Assembly (NCBI GenBank): GCA_029194675.1
Contig: JARFXP010000002.1
Span: 1-64,000 of the forward strand
Reading direction: 5' to 3'
Origin: Nitrospira sp.
GTDB taxonomy: Bacteria; Nitrospirota; Nitrospiria; Nitrospirales; Nitrospiraceae
Length of the DNA: 64,000 bases
Shown: positions 28,224 to 37,549 of the stretch, piece after piece
Layout of the letters: each line of letters begins with the position of its first letter
Numbering within the stretch: position 1 is the first letter of the stretch
Translations under genes and position numbers: made by a program
Notes under the pieces: generated by a model
What the model was told of the DNA's origin: nothing
Databases searched by the model: none
What the model saw: only the letters and a program-made list of their open reading frames with translations

Positions 28224-29372
28224 ATGACATCTTCCACAGACATGATGACTCAGGAACCTGATGACACGGAATTCATTCCTGCAACCCTGAATGCCATCAC
28301 CGCCGACTGGCTCACGCAGGCGTTGCGTCGTGCTGGAATCCTCAAGCTCGCCAAGGTGGTGGCCATTGAGGTCCAGCCGATCGTGGCCGGCAGCGGCTTC
28401 GTGGGACAAACCGCTCGTCTCATCATTGAATACGATGAGCGGGAAGCCAGTGCTCTCACCTCGCTCTTTGTCAAGCTTTCCTCGGCCGATCCCACCGTGA
28501 GGCAACAACTCCGGAAGGTGGGTCTCTATGAGACCGAGGCCGGGTTTTACCGCGACGTTGCGCCACTGCCGGACCTCCCTATGCCGGTCCCTCGTCCCTA
28601 TCTCAGTCTCTATAACGAACGAACGGGTGAATGTCTCCTGTTGCTCGAGGATCTTGGTCAGGCGGAGTTCGGGGACAATCTCACCGGTTGCTCTTCTCCA
28701 GATGCCATGATCGCAGTTCGGCAACTCGGGCTCTTGCATGCTCACTTTTGGGGCGCCCCCTTTCTCAAGCAGTGGTCGTGGCTGCGTTCCCTCACCGACG
28801 AAGCCGAGGTCAGGATTGCTCTGTATCGGGGGATGTTCCCGCGCTTCGAACAACGGTGCGGCCACTTTCTCTCGCCAAGTGTAGTGGAGACCGCGAGACG
28901 GTTTGCGCAGGTCCTGCCGACCTATATTGATCGGATGGTGGACAGGCCGCAGACGCTTACCCATGGCGATTTCAGGGCCGACAATTTGGCCTTTGCAACG
29001 ATACGCGGGGAACGCAGTGTGACCGTCTTTGATTGGCAGGTGGCGCGGCGTGCGCCCGGCCCCCGCGATCTGGCCTATTTCCTCGCCCTCTCCCTGGGGG
29101 TCGAGCAGCGTCGCGCGATGGAGGCGTCGCTGCTGAATTTGTATCACGAGACACTGGGGGCCCATGGTGTCGTAGGGTATTTGGCCGAAGACCTTCGAGC
29201 GGATGTTGCAGTTGGCCTGGGGTCTCCACTGACCATGTGGGTCATCGCCAGTGGCATGCTGGACTTTTCCAGTGAACGCGGGGCGGCCTTGCTCACGCAG
29301 TTCTGGGAACGTTTGGGCGCGGCGCTGGACGATCATCGCTTCAGCGCCTATCTGGATACCCTTGTTTCGTAA
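28224..29372 (+). CDS. APH/ecdysteroid-kinase-like phosphotransferase
   Basis: ATG 28224 follows AAGGAGAGAAT. The 382-aa protein has an N-lobe with GSGFVGQTARLIIEYDER and LFVKL (the Lys of the ATP site). The C-lobe carries the Brenner motif HGDFRADN (~249-256) and FDWQVARRAPGPRDLAYFL (DFG-equivalent Asp plus the conserved GPR/DLAYFL segment). This pattern fits the choline/aminoglycoside/ecdysteroid kinase-like fold, which phosphorylates hydroxyls of small molecules. With the P450 upstream and glycosyltransferase downstream, a terpenoid-, steroid- or antibiotic-like substrate is plausible but not shown. The product is full length and intact. Confidence 0.8.
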   Translation: MTSSTDMMTQEPDDTEFIPATLNAITADWLTQALRRAGILKLAKVVAIEVQPIVAGSGFVGQTARLIIEYDEREASALTSLFVKLSSADPTVRQQLRKVGLYETEAGFYRDVAPLPDLPMPVPRPYLSLYNERTGECLLLLEDLGQAEFGDNLTGCSSPDAMIAVRQLGLLHAHFWGAPFLKQWSWLRSLTDEAEVRIALYRGMFPRFEQRCGHFLSPSVVETARRFAQVLPTYIDRMVDRPQTLTHGDFRADNLAFATIRGERSVTVFDWQVARRAPGPRDLAYFLALSLGVEQRRAMEASLLNLYHETLGAHGVVGYLAEDLRADVAVGLGSPLTMWVIASGMLDFSSERGAALLTQFWERLGAALDDHRFSAYLDTLVS

Positions 29373-29378
29373 ATCGTA

Positions 29379-29410
29379 GGTGGCTGGTTCGAGGTCAGTC
29401 GCCGGCTCCA
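29379..29410 (+). other. tRNA 3'-end-like fragment (possible att scar)
   Basis: GCTGG-TTCGAGG-TCAGT (29383-29399) has exact T-arm geometry (5-bp stem with two G-U pairs, 7-nt TTCGA loop). It is followed at once by seven acceptor-like bases CGCCGGC, a discriminator T and CCA (29408-29410). The 5' two-thirds of a tRNA is absent, since the preceding sequence is the kinase gene. tRNA 3' ends are common attachment sites of integrating elements. Confidence 0.45.
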
Positions 29411-29430
29411 TAACGTTCTACGGCGCGCGA

Positions 29431-30724
29431 CAGAGGGGGCTCCGGAAATTCGGACAGGATGATAAGTGGTAGCCTGGCTTCACCAACGTCACTCACTGGT
29501 GGCAAACCAAAGGAGCGAGGCGATGAAACGAACGAGACGGAATCACGGAGGGACCTTTAAGGCACATAAGGCACAGGTGGCGTTGGCTGCGGTCAAGGGC
29601 GACAAGACTCTAGCCGAATTGGCTGAGCAATTCAGCGTCCATCCCACCCAGATCACCGAATGGAAGCAGCAATTGTTGGCGCGCGCCGCGGACGTGTTTG
29701 GCGGGACGAAGGCGCCGTCGGAGGCGCCGGATCTCAAGATGTTGCACGCCAAGATTGGCCAACTGGCGCTGGAGAATGATTTTTTAGAAGGCGCGCTCAT
29801 CAAGGCGGGCTTGCTGAGCGTAAAGCGATGATCGACCGAACGCATCCCTTGCCCATCTAGCGACAATGCCAGCTGCTGAAGCTTACCCGGTCGACGGCCT
29901 ACTACCAGCCGACTCCGGTCTCGGCGGCGGTACTGGCCCTGATGCGGCGAATTGACGAACTCCATCTGCAGTATCCGTTTGCCGGCGCCCGGATGTTGCG
30001 CGACCTCCTCCGGTGCGAAGGTCAGCGGGTCGGTCGGCGCCACGTGGCCACCCTGATGCGCCGCATGGAAATCATGGCCGTCTACCGCAAGCCCCGCACC
30101 AGCCTGCGGCATCCAGCCCACCTCGTCTATCCGTATCTGCTACGTTCCTAGACATCACGCGTCCGAACCACGTGTGGGCGGCCGATATCACCGACATTCC
30201 GATGCAGCGTGGCTTCTCGTCTATCTGTGTACCATTCTGGACTGGGCCAGTCGCCGGGTGTTGGCGTGGCGGCTGTCCAACACGTTACCCACGGACTTCT
30301 GTGTGGAAGCCGTACAGGAGGCGCTCATCCGCTATGGCAAACACGAGATCTTCAACGCGGATCAAGGCTGCCAGTTCACGAGCCAGGAATTCCCCGGACT
30401 CCTGAACGACCAGGGGAATCAGATCAGTATGGATGGGACTGGGCACTGGGGGGACAATGTCTTCATCGAGCGGCTGTGGCGGAACCTCAAATATGAAGAG
30501 GTCTATCTCCACGCCTATGAAACCGTCAGCGCTGCGCGCGAGGGTGTGGCACGCTACCTGACCTTCTACAATCAAATCAGGCCGCATCGCGCGCTTGACG
30601 GACGCACGCCCGATCGCCTGTACTGGAAGAACTAGCCTGCACGGCCCACCGCCGCGTAGGCTCAAAGCGCCAGACGCCACTTATGAACTCGTAGAAACTG
30701 TCCAAACAAGCGGAGCCACCTCTG
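29431..30724 (+). mobile_element. IS3-family element, copy 2
   Basis: The left end CAGAGGGGGCTCCGGAAATT (29431) is mirrored, imperfectly, by the complement of the right end (CAGAGGTGGCTCCG, ending 30724). About 1.29 kb lies between them, a normal IS3 length. The IS abuts the kinase/tRNA scar on the left and cuts into a glycosyltransferase gene on the right. No flanking target duplication could be called. It shares its left part with copy 1 at 24544. Confidence 0.75.
29523..30635 (+). pseudogene. IS3 orfA/orfB transposase, broken
   Basis: orfA (29523-29831, 102 aa) is open: an HTH with ELAEQFSVHPTQITEW, then the leucine-zipper-like LGQLALENDFLEGALIKAGL region. It contains a 6-9 nt duplication (AAGGCACAT AAGGCACAG) absent from copy 1. 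orfB has an early TAG (near 29861), then MRRIDELHLQYPFAGARMLR, and a frameshift near 30150. It resumes with the rve core: ADQGCQFTSQEF (D) and GHWGDNVFIERLWRNLKYEE (E), finishing YNQIRPHRALDGRTPDRLY. The element cannot transpose by itself. Confidence 0.8.
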
Positions 30725-31509
30725 TGGGTGCGGATCCGCAACCGGATCGCGTGGGCGGGGCTAAACCGGCTGTATGCCCCCTCCTGACACGAATACAGAC
30801 TCGCCGCCGCCCCCTCGGCCTGCCGGTCCAGGCAGGGATTGCTGCCACTTGGTCCGACCGGCTTCAGATCAGCCAGCAACCTGAGATATTCGAGTTTCCT
30901 CGGCATGAGTTGCCGAAGCATGGCCGGTTCGTCGGCTCTCTACGGCTACCGGGCGGGTACCAACCGGTTCCGTTCCCGTGGGAACAGCTCGACGGCCGGC
31001 CGCTGATTTACGCTTCGCTGGGCACACTGCAGAACCGTATTGCAGGCATGTTCCGAGTGATTGCGGAGGCATGCAATGGGCTGGGTGCCCAATTGGTCAT
31101 CTCGACGGGGGGTGGGGTGACTCCTGAGGAACTCGGTGAACTCCCGGGCCGTCCGATCATCGTCTCCTATACTCCTCAGCTGGAGTTGCTCCGACGATCC
31201 GCCGTCGCTGTGACCCATGCAGGGCTCAACACCGTTCTCGACGCGATGGCAACCGGGATTCCTCTGGTGGCTCTCCCGATTACAAATGAACAGCCGGGGA
31301 TCGCCGCCCGTGTCGTGTGGCTTGGGGCCGGTGAGGCCATTGCCCGCAAGCATGTGACTTCCCAGGCGCTGCGTGCTGCAGTGGTCCGTGTACAATCGGA
31401 CCCGTCCTACCGCGCGGCTGCTGAGCGGGTTCGGAACTCCATTCAGGCAGGCGGTGGAGCTCCGCGCGCTGCGGAGCTGATTGAACAGAGTTTGGGACTT
31501 AGGGTCTAA
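30725..31509 (+). pseudogene. Glycosyltransferase (UGT/MGT type), 5'-truncated and frameshifted
   Basis: Immediately after the IS3 end the frame reads WVRIRNRIAWAGLNRLYAP, then shifts in a C-run near 30776-30781. From there PLLTRIQTRRRPLGLPV leads into an intact GT-B C-terminal half: LIYASLGTLQNR, YTPQLELLRRSAVAVTHAGL and NTVLDAMATGIPLVALPITN with EQPGIAARV. This is the UDP-sugar-binding signature (H..G..S..EA...P.V..P...DQ type) of macrolide/UDP-glucosyl transferases. The N-terminal acceptor domain is lost to the IS. The intact ancestor probably glycosylated a lipophilic product made with the neighbouring P450. Confidence 0.8.
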
Positions 31510-31545
31510 CAATGTTGCACCCTTCCCACATCGGACCTTGATCGT

Positions 31546-32475
31546 TCAATGTTGATAGCAATTCCTCGTTGGATCATCCGGCGGGGAGTCGGCCGCGCAG
31601 TTGGGACCCATGGGCCGCGGTATCCGCACGTATCCTTCAACCGTATGATTCTTTTCGAGGATCTCGAAATGAGACTCGTGGCAGGATCCTGAACAGCCGG
31701 GCGTGGTCGGCAGCGGATTGTTCAAGGCCATGGATTTTCCTCCGACTGGTATAAAGCGCGGATAGGTGACGGTTGTGGCGCCGAACGTAAGTTGTCCATG
31801 GTCTAACGACTGCTCGACTCGAGTGGTAAACGTCGGGCGCGTATGTTCCGGTCTCAACACTGTGGCCCATGTGGGATCGTCAGGCGCATAGAGGAAGGCA
31901 TTATTCCCGCGATGGCATTCGGTACAGAGCACGGTGCCAGGAGCAAATCCTTGGATGGGATCACGGAGTGAAGCGATGGGAACTTCGTCTGTCTCAGGGT
32001 TCCAGCTTGTGCTTGGTGAGCGTAGATCGTTTCCCCAGAAACAGGCATACCCGGTCGTGGCGCTCTGACAGATAATTTGGAATGATCCGCCGCTCCTTCC
32101 GAGGGCAATGCAAGCCCCTCTCACATCGGGTGAGGCATAGGACCAGACGCTCGCGAACGTTGTTTCATCAACTGTCACCTTTTCCAGCGTATTCGGCGTC
32201 AGCAATATGGTTTTGAGGTTGCCGTGACTTTCCCATTCGGATGAAGACTGCTTCCAATCAGGTGGAACCGGAACACCTTTTGCGCGACACGATTCCAAGT
32301 AATTGCCTTCGCTCACGACGCTCAGAGTTGCCGCTGGAGTGGGACCAGACGAGTGGGACTGCACCGCTTCCTTCGGTGACCCGACGAGCGAGCAGCTGAC
32401 GAGAAGCATACAAGCCAAAGCCACGATAGATGATCTAAGCAAGCTCATTACTGTTCCAAAATCCCAAGTACCCAT
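31546..32475 (-). CDS. Heme-binding lipoprotein
   Basis: The 309-aa protein has a lipoprotein signal (ALACMLLVSCS; Cys ~28) and is probably anchored in the periplasm or outer membrane. It contains one canonical heme c motif, CTECH (~184-188), and a second, unusual CSGSCH (CX3CH, ~265-270). Several Cys (ESCRAKG, GACIALG, IICQS, YACFWG) could form disulfides. The length and lone CXXCH fit no standard family I know. ATG 32448 is an alternative start with a tighter signal. A fragment of the same C-terminus lies at 20.2 kb. It may be a redox protein, but the partner is unknown. Confidence 0.65.
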   Translation of the reverse strand: MGTWDFGTVMSLLRSSIVALACMLLVSCSLVGSPKEAVQSHSSGPTPAATLSVVSEGNYLESCRAKGVPVPPDWKQSSSEWESHGNLKTILLTPNTLEKVTVDETTFASVWSYASPDVRGACIALGRSGGSFQIICQSATTGYACFWGNDLRSPSTSWNPETDEVPIASLRDPIQGFAPGTVLCTECHRGNNAFLYAPDDPTWATVLRPEHTRPTFTTRVEQSLDHGQLTFGATTVTYPRFIPVGGKSMALNNPLPTTPGCSGSCHESHFEILEKNHTVEGYVRIPRPMGPNCAADSPPDDPTRNCYQH

Positions 32476-32652
32476 CTCCGCACTTCCTGTATGCCACTAC
32501 GCGATCAGTGTGTCTGCTTATACATTGCAAGGGAGGATGTCAAGATCTCCTTACCGGACCATAGATTTAGCCAGGTCGGGGAAAATGTACTGAGCCTGTT
32601 CTCAAATGAGAATCATCATCTACATGGAAAGTCATTGCGACCATATACAGTC

Positions 32653-34017
32653 CTATAGAGTCAAATCACGAACTGAGCCAGGGACCAACTGAGGACGGTC
32701 AGCCTCTAGCGCGCTGAGGGCATCAGCTCCCTCTGCCAGCAGGCCCTCTAGGTCGGCCGGCTGGGTGGCCTCGCGCGTGGCGTCTTCCAGCACCAAGCGA
32801 ATGTTTTTGGCGGCGGCGGCGCGCCGATCCTTGCTGGTTGTGCTGCTGCCAACGTTCTTGAGGAGCCGGACCAGACCCCGCGCGACAGCCGGCTCTTTAG
32901 CCCCGAACCGCCGGATCTGCTCTGTGCCGAGTCGCAAGTAGTCGCCGAACGTAGGGAACGGTATAGTCACGCGCACCGTGTCATGTTCATCATGGTACAG
33001 CCGGTCGCCCAGCCGTCGGCGAGACAGGACGCAGAGGACCACCGCCAAGTGATGCAATGCTTGGGTTGCTGTGTAGGGATCGTTGATCGCTGGAGACAGT
33101 GCCCTGTTGCCGATATCGACTAAGCGGCGGATGCCGAAAGGAACATCCTGCAGCATAGTCCGCTCGAAACCGACTTGGATGGAGTTGCGGAGTGTCTCTT
33201 GCAGGACTGCCTCGGCCGGTGCATGATCGGCCGATCTGTGCCAAGCCCAGGCGATCGGCGTCCCGGCGATGACATGGTCTCCCACCATCCTAATAAGCCG
33301 GAGTACCACGTCCTGCCTCGCCGCTGCTTGGACGAGCGCTTCAGGTTCGACATCTTGGATATAGCCGGACTGGTCGGATGGAAGGGTGACGGCCCATGCC
33401 GGAGGGTCCGGGCAGCGCTCCTCGGGTTCCTCGTAGCCGAGCCGATCAGGATAAAGGTTGTCGATGACTTCCAGAGTTTCCTGCACAATCATGCTCATGA
33501 TCGTGTCGATCTGAATCGAGGAGGAAAGGTGATGAATAAAGTAGATGAGCACGCCCAAACTCGCCAGCGCGAGCCCAAGCGATCCGGAGACAGCCAGACG
33601 GGGCATGAACGCAGCCTGCTCGGGGTTCTGGACACCGACGGTATGTAAGCCCGCTGTGCTGTAAGCGAAGGCACCTACGAAGACACTCAGGACGAACTGT
33701 GTACCGCGGTCACGCATGAAGTTGCGCAGCAGACGGGGTGAATACTGGCCCGAGGCGATCTGCAAGGCGATGATCGTCAGCGCAAACACCAGCCCGGTCA
33801 CCGTGATCATGGTGGACGACACGACAATCAGCATTTGGCGGGCGTCTTCGGGTGTACCCTGGAATACCAGCCATCGTATGGGCGAATCGTCGCCGATTGA
33901 CACATGGGACAAGACCATTCCCGCCACCAGGAAAAACACAACAGACGCCGTCGGCATGACCCACAATGCGCTGCGAAGGTGATCCCACAACACCCGACGC
34001 CGAATAAGAATGTTCAT
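32653..34017 (-). CDS. DUF2254 membrane protein
   Basis: The 454-aa protein has four N-terminal membrane segments: LWVMPTASVVFFLVAGMVL, MITVTGLVFALTIIALQIAS, FVLSVFVGAFAYSTAGL and LALASLGVLIYFIHHLSSSI. These flank the family hallmark ASGQYSPRLLRNFMRDRGTQ. A cytosolic C-terminal half follows with DIGNRALSPAINDPYTATQA. This is the DUF2254 layout; the family is uncharacterised. The gene stands alone, with ~640 nt between it and TadA upstream on the same strand. Start ATG 34017 was taken because the first helix follows it closely. Confidence 0.85.
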   Translation of the reverse strand: MNILIRRRVLWDHLRSALWVMPTASVVFFLVAGMVLSHVSIGDDSPIRWLVFQGTPEDARQMLIVVSSTMITVTGLVFALTIIALQIASGQYSPRLLRNFMRDRGTQFVLSVFVGAFAYSTAGLHTVGVQNPEQAAFMPRLAVSGSLGLALASLGVLIYFIHHLSSSIQIDTIMSMIVQETLEVIDNLYPDRLGYEEPEERCPDPPAWAVTLPSDQSGYIQDVEPEALVQAAARQDVVLRLIRMVGDHVIAGTPIAWAWHRSADHAPAEAVLQETLRNSIQVGFERTMLQDVPFGIRRLVDIGNRALSPAINDPYTATQALHHLAVVLCVLSRRRLGDRLYHDEHDTVRVTIPFPTFGDYLRLGTEQIRRFGAKEPAVARGLVRLLKNVGSSTTSKDRRAAAAKNIRLVLEDATREATQPADLEGLLAEGADALSALEADRPQLVPGSVRDLTL

Positions 34018-34336
34018 ATCGCGACCTCCGATTTGAGTGCGCTCCTATGTAATGAAGATCTACACTTGCGAGGTTGGGAGAGAAGGCGTACTGGATTGGC
34101 CATGACGCCAACGCTCCAAAGACAGTCACGTTCGAAAATGGAGGGTATAACCGTTGAGCCAGAAATACAGTTGACGTCAGTATATCGAGAGTGATCTCCG
34201 CTAAGCAAAACTCATCATGACTCCACATACGGCAGGGAAAACTGTGGGTGGGAGAAAGAGTCGGCGGTAGATGCTATCTGAGGGGTTTTGTAGACACGGT
34301 GGTCCGCTGCTCACGATACCAGTGCCGAGAAGACAA
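34018..34336. other. Intergenic, nothing recognised
   Basis: There are no supported ORFs, hairpins or repeats; it probably holds the promoter of the DUF2254 gene. Confidence 0.5.
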
Positions 34337-34822
34337 CTATGGAACGCTAGTCCTCTCCGAGAGGTTGCCTCTCTTGGCCTGAAAAAACATCCGTAAGAGT
34401 GCCCGGCTTTCCTCTTCGAGCAAGCCGCCCGCCACGTGTACGCGGTGATTGAACCGACGCTCCGTCGGAATGTCGAGGATCGAACCGCAGGCGCCGGCTT
34501 TGGGATCCCACGCTCCGAAGACCAGCCGCGCAATGCGGGATTGCATGATTGCTCCGGCGCACATGGGGCAGGGTTCCAGCGTGACGTACAATGTTGTGTC
34601 GGTGAGGCGCCATGTCTGCAGCCGTTCAGCCGCTTTCCGGATCACGATCATTTCCGCATGCGCTGTCGGGTCCTGCGAAAATTCCCGGTAGTTGTGACCG
34701 GCCGCGATCACTTCCTGGTTGTGCACGAGGACTGCGCCGATCGGGACTTCCCCGATCAGCGGAGCAAGCTTCGCATGGTGAAGCGCCAGCTCCATGTAGC
34801 GGGAATCGTGTTCTTGTTGCAT
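34337..34822 (-). CDS. tadA: tRNA adenosine(34) deaminase TadA
   Basis: The 161-aa protein (start 34822; an upstream ATG at 34870 would add 16 residues without homology) has the zinc-deaminase motifs HAEMIVIRKAA (His and catalytic Glu) and PCPMCAGAIMQSRI (two zinc Cys). It also has MELALHHAKLAPLIGEVPIG, VLVHNQEVIAAGHN and FGAWDPKAGACGSI, all standard for TadA. It converts A34 to inosine in tRNA-Arg(ACG), an essential step for decoding CGC and CGA. It is separated by ~140 nt from the anti-sigma gene on the same strand. The C-terminus is intact. Confidence 0.93.
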   Translation of the reverse strand: MQQEHDSRYMELALHHAKLAPLIGEVPIGAVLVHNQEVIAAGHNYREFSQDPTAHAEMIVIRKAAERLQTWRLTDTTLYVTLEPCPMCAGAIMQSRIARLVFGAWDPKAGACGSILDIPTERRFNHRVHVAGGLLEEESRALLRMFFQAKRGNLSERTSVP

Positions 34823-34965
34823 CGAGTGAGCGGTCGTGGAGCCCTTGATGGCCACTGCACATACTAGCATGAGAGCTGGAGAGAGGGACAGGAGATGGGA
34901 AGCAGCGTGAGAGCGGATTGGTTTTTGAGGCGGGGAGTAGAAGGAAGAGGGGTCGATGGTTCAAC

Positions 34966-35619
34966 CTATGGAGTTTGCACTGATCGGCCTCTTCCCTGAG
35001 CCAGCTTTATTTTCAGTTCTTCCAACTCGGCTTCTCGCTGAATCAACTGGTCTTTCACCTCTGCTAGTTCGGCCATGCGACGCTGAAGTTCCTCCCGGAT
35101 CTGCGTGAGTATTTCTTCGCGTTCGCTGAGCTGCTGCTGCAGAGTCGCCAGCTTAGAGCCTGTTTCCACCGCTTGAGACTGCAGTTGGGTCAACTTCTTC
35201 AGGTCTTCGGTCACTTGAGTGGAGGAGTTCCATCCAAAATACATCAGGATCGTCATGATCACGAAGACGACCATTCCCAAGGCCCACCCGAATGATGTGG
35301 CAGGTGGGGATGACGGTGGGAAGAGGTGATTCATCCATTCGCCCGGCTCAAGACTTGGTTTGGAGCGTGATTGGGTTTCTGACTCAGTGGCGGGGGGCGA
35401 CACACGAGACGACAGAATCCTATTTTTTAGGGTTCGGGGAGGAGTCGTGATGATGAGCCCGAACGGCAACGTCACTGCTACCGACTGATACCCTTTCAGC
35501 CTCGTGCGGCAGGGGATACATCCTGCGAGCAGATGAGCCTCCAGGGCCTGTCGCTCAACCCGTTCAAGCGCTCCGACCGCGTAGAGAGGAACAGCGGCTT
35601 CTAACTCGTTATGTGTCAT
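34966..35619 (-). CDS. Anti-sigma factor-like membrane protein with coiled coil
   Basis: The gene overlaps the sigma gene by 4 nt (ATGA). The 217-aa product starts with an anti-sigma domain (ELEAAVPLYAVGALERVERQ, then LEAHLLAGCIPCRTRL). It has one transmembrane helix (GWALGMVVFVIMTILMYFGW, ~109-128) and a long C-terminal coiled coil (LQQQLSEREEILTQIREELQ ...). The H-x4-C-x2-C spacing differs from the classical zinc anti-sigma HxxxCxxC. By family it holds the ECF sigma factor at the membrane until a signal. The coiled coil would lie in the periplasm and may be the sensor part. Confidence 0.75.
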   Translation of the reverse strand: MTHNELEAAVPLYAVGALERVERQALEAHLLAGCIPCRTRLKGYQSVAVTLPFGLIITTPPRTLKNRILSSRVSPPATESETQSRSKPSLEPGEWMNHLFPPSSPPATSFGWALGMVVFVIMTILMYFGWNSSTQVTEDLKKLTQLQSQAVETGSKLATLQQQLSEREEILTQIREELQRRMAELAEVKDQLIQREAELEELKIKLAQGRGRSVQTP

Positions 35620-36221
35620 ACCGCTTCATCTTCTTCCCAAGATGATTGCAATGATTCGAGCAGTTGCGACATGCCGAGGGCGATGCAGGTCTTCACCGCC
35701 TCCACCGGCTGATTAAGCTGCGCCGCGATCTCCGCATCGGGAAAGCCCTCATAGTAAGCCAACTCAATCACCTGCTGCTGGACGTGCGGCAAGCTCACCC
35801 ACGCCTCTCGGACTAGATTTCGCAGTTCTTGGTCGGCCGGTGTATCAAAAGTATCGGAACTTCGGTCGGCAACTTGGCTTGTCTGGCCGTCATCAAGGGA
35901 CGAGGCCATCTGGCGGAGGGTACGAGGACCGCGTGCCCGCAATCGATCGATAGCCCGGTTGCGGGTCAGTGTAATGAGCCAGGCGATGGGGGTGCCTCGA
36001 CCGACATCGTAGCGAACGACCTTTCTCCAGACATTGAGGTAGATCTCTTGAAGCACGTCCGCTGCTTCTTCACGGTTGCCGAGGATGCGCAGTGCCAGGC
36101 TGAACAGCACGGTACTGGATTGATCGTAGAGCTGGTTAAAGGCGTGGACCTCGCCTTTGGCGACTCGGGCCACGAGTGTAGGGTCAATGGCCGAGGCGAC
36201 GAGTTGAGAAGATGTCTCCAT
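35616..36221 (-). CDS. ECF-family RNA polymerase sigma factor
   Basis: From ATG 36221 the 201-aa protein has region 2 (FNQLYDQSSTVLFSLALRIL, EAADVLQEIYLNVWRKVVRY) with the WLITLTRNRAIDRLRAR -10-binding part. Region 4 follows (LPHVQQQVIELAYYEGFPDA, EIAAQLNQPVEAVKTCIALG), where the HTH reads the -35. This is the SigK/ECF group with a membrane anti-sigma partner encoded directly downstream. Its promoter targets are unknown; the RiPP-like cluster begins 128 nt upstream on the same strand, so co-transcription or regulation is possible. The upstream ATG at 36290 has no better support. Confidence 0.88.
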   Translation of the reverse strand: METSSQLVASAIDPTLVARVAKGEVHAFNQLYDQSSTVLFSLALRILGNREEAADVLQEIYLNVWRKVVRYDVGRGTPIAWLITLTRNRAIDRLRARGPRTLRQMASSLDDGQTSQVADRSSDTFDTPADQELRNLVREAWVSLPHVQQQVIELAYYEGFPDAEIAAQLNQPVEAVKTCIALGMSQLLESLQSSWEEDEAV

Positions 36222-36349
36222 AGAACGTTGCTTGTGGTGATTGAGGTGATGATCCGTGAACCGGTCACCACTATAGCACTCGCAATGCACTCGACGAAGA
36301 ATTCGCGCAAAAGGATACGCGGGATTGTGGTCTGCTCAGAACATGAAAT

Positions 36350-37549
36350 CTATCGGCGGATGGATGAGCTCGGTCGTGTGGCAACGATGGTGCCGATCCA
36401 TGCGACGGCACAGCGAAGGCCCTCAGCCCCTATACGGAAGAATCTTGCGATATAGGAGCCGATGAGACTCGTACGAGTGGGCGCTCCATATCGCCGCGTC
36501 ATGTATTGGGCAGAGGGAAAGAGGAGTGCAGCGAGGTACCGGAATTGTTGGTGAAGGCTTCCAAGAGAACACAGAAGCACAAGCTCTTCTCGTCCGCTGA
36601 GAGACGACCGAGTCAGGATCTGATTGCAGACCATCAACGACGAAGGCGAAGAATCGTCGCGTACGTGCCCGGCGAACTGGCTGGCCACTACTTCAGGCAC
36701 GGGCGAATGAAAAGCTTCCGTCACGATCGTGAGAACGTCACAGACCGCCTGAGTTTGCCCCATGAGCCGCACCTGATTCATGAAGATGTTCCAGTTGAAC
36801 GTTGCGCCATGCCGCTGGATCACGGTATCCAACTCATAAAACCACAGGAGCGGAGCCTGCCGCCCTTTATGATGCAGGTGAAGGCAGAGATGGAGAAGAA
36901 GGTCTTCATTGCTAAGGACCCAGGTATTGACCCCTGCCCATTGCTGTCTCCTGACCCGTCCCCATACCGGTTCCATGGCGGCAGCGCCGATAAACGGCGG
37001 GTAAGCCAGAGTCCAATGAGGTTCAACAAGGAAACCATGATGCGGATGAACAAACTCCAGTGAATAGGAGAAGGTTTCGAGAAAACCAGGCCGATGCTCA
37101 TGGGGCGTATAGGCAAGGTGCTGAAAGATGCCCTTGATGGCAGAGAGATCCTCACGATGAACCAAGAAGTCCAGGTCATCCATCTGCCGGGTCGAGCAAT
37201 CATCGTACAGGTGCTTAGCCAACGCCGGCCCTCGAATCGGAACGCAGGCAATACCCTGCTGCTCACACGAGGCCAGAATATTTCGGAGTTCTTTTGCCAA
37301 CAGTGAATGCCAGGCTGCGTGCAGGGCCACCTGTTGCTTGAGAACATTTAGTAACTGGAGAGGGATCTTATGCCGGTTGGCAGGATGACTGAGCCAACAA
37401 AGGAGGAGAGGAGCTATGCGTTGCGTGATGGCTTCTTCAACGATGGTCTCCCAAGAATCGTGTGGGACTAGGGCAGGCTGGTTCTTTTCAGACGAGGTAT
37501 CCGTCAGAAGGGCCATCAGAAAAGGATGCACGAACGGCAGGGTCAACAT
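36350..37549 (-). CDS. Nucleotidyltransferase family protein (PF14907-like)
   Basis: The 399-aa protein carries RQMDDLDFLVHREDL (~121-135), the D-x-D-type site of the NTP_transf_5 family. It is preceded by VPIRGPALAKHLYDD, the family's (L)KG-like segment, and followed by a pattern (SLEFVHPHHGFLVEPHWTLA) typical of this group. Members often sit in lasso-peptide and other RiPP clusters, where a role in peptide or phosphate modification is suspected but mostly unproven. It overlaps the kinase-like gene by 7 nt, so it is translationally coupled and is the last gene of the cluster. Confidence 0.75.
   Translation of the reverse strand: MLTLPFVHPFLMALLTDTSSEKNQPALVPHDSWETIVEEAITQRIAPLLLCWLSHPANRHKIPLQLLNVLKQQVALHAAWHSLLAKELRNILASCEQQGIACVPIRGPALAKHLYDDCSTRQMDDLDFLVHREDLSAIKGIFQHLAYTPHEHRPGFLETFSYSLEFVHPHHGFLVEPHWTLAYPPFIGAAAMEPVWGRVRRQQWAGVNTWVLSNEDLLLHLCLHLHHKGRQAPLLWFYELDTVIQRHGATFNWNIFMNQVRLMGQTQAVCDVLTIVTEAFHSPVPEVVASQFAGHVRDDSSPSSLMVCNQILTRSSLSGREELVLLCSLGSLHQQFRYLAALLFPSAQYMTRRYGAPTRTSLIGSYIARFFRIGAEGLRCAVAWIGTIVATRPSSSIRR

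Noticed and set aside
29441-30640. Active IS3 transposition
   Set aside because: orfB has an early stop and a frameshift in this copy, and the other copy is truncated.
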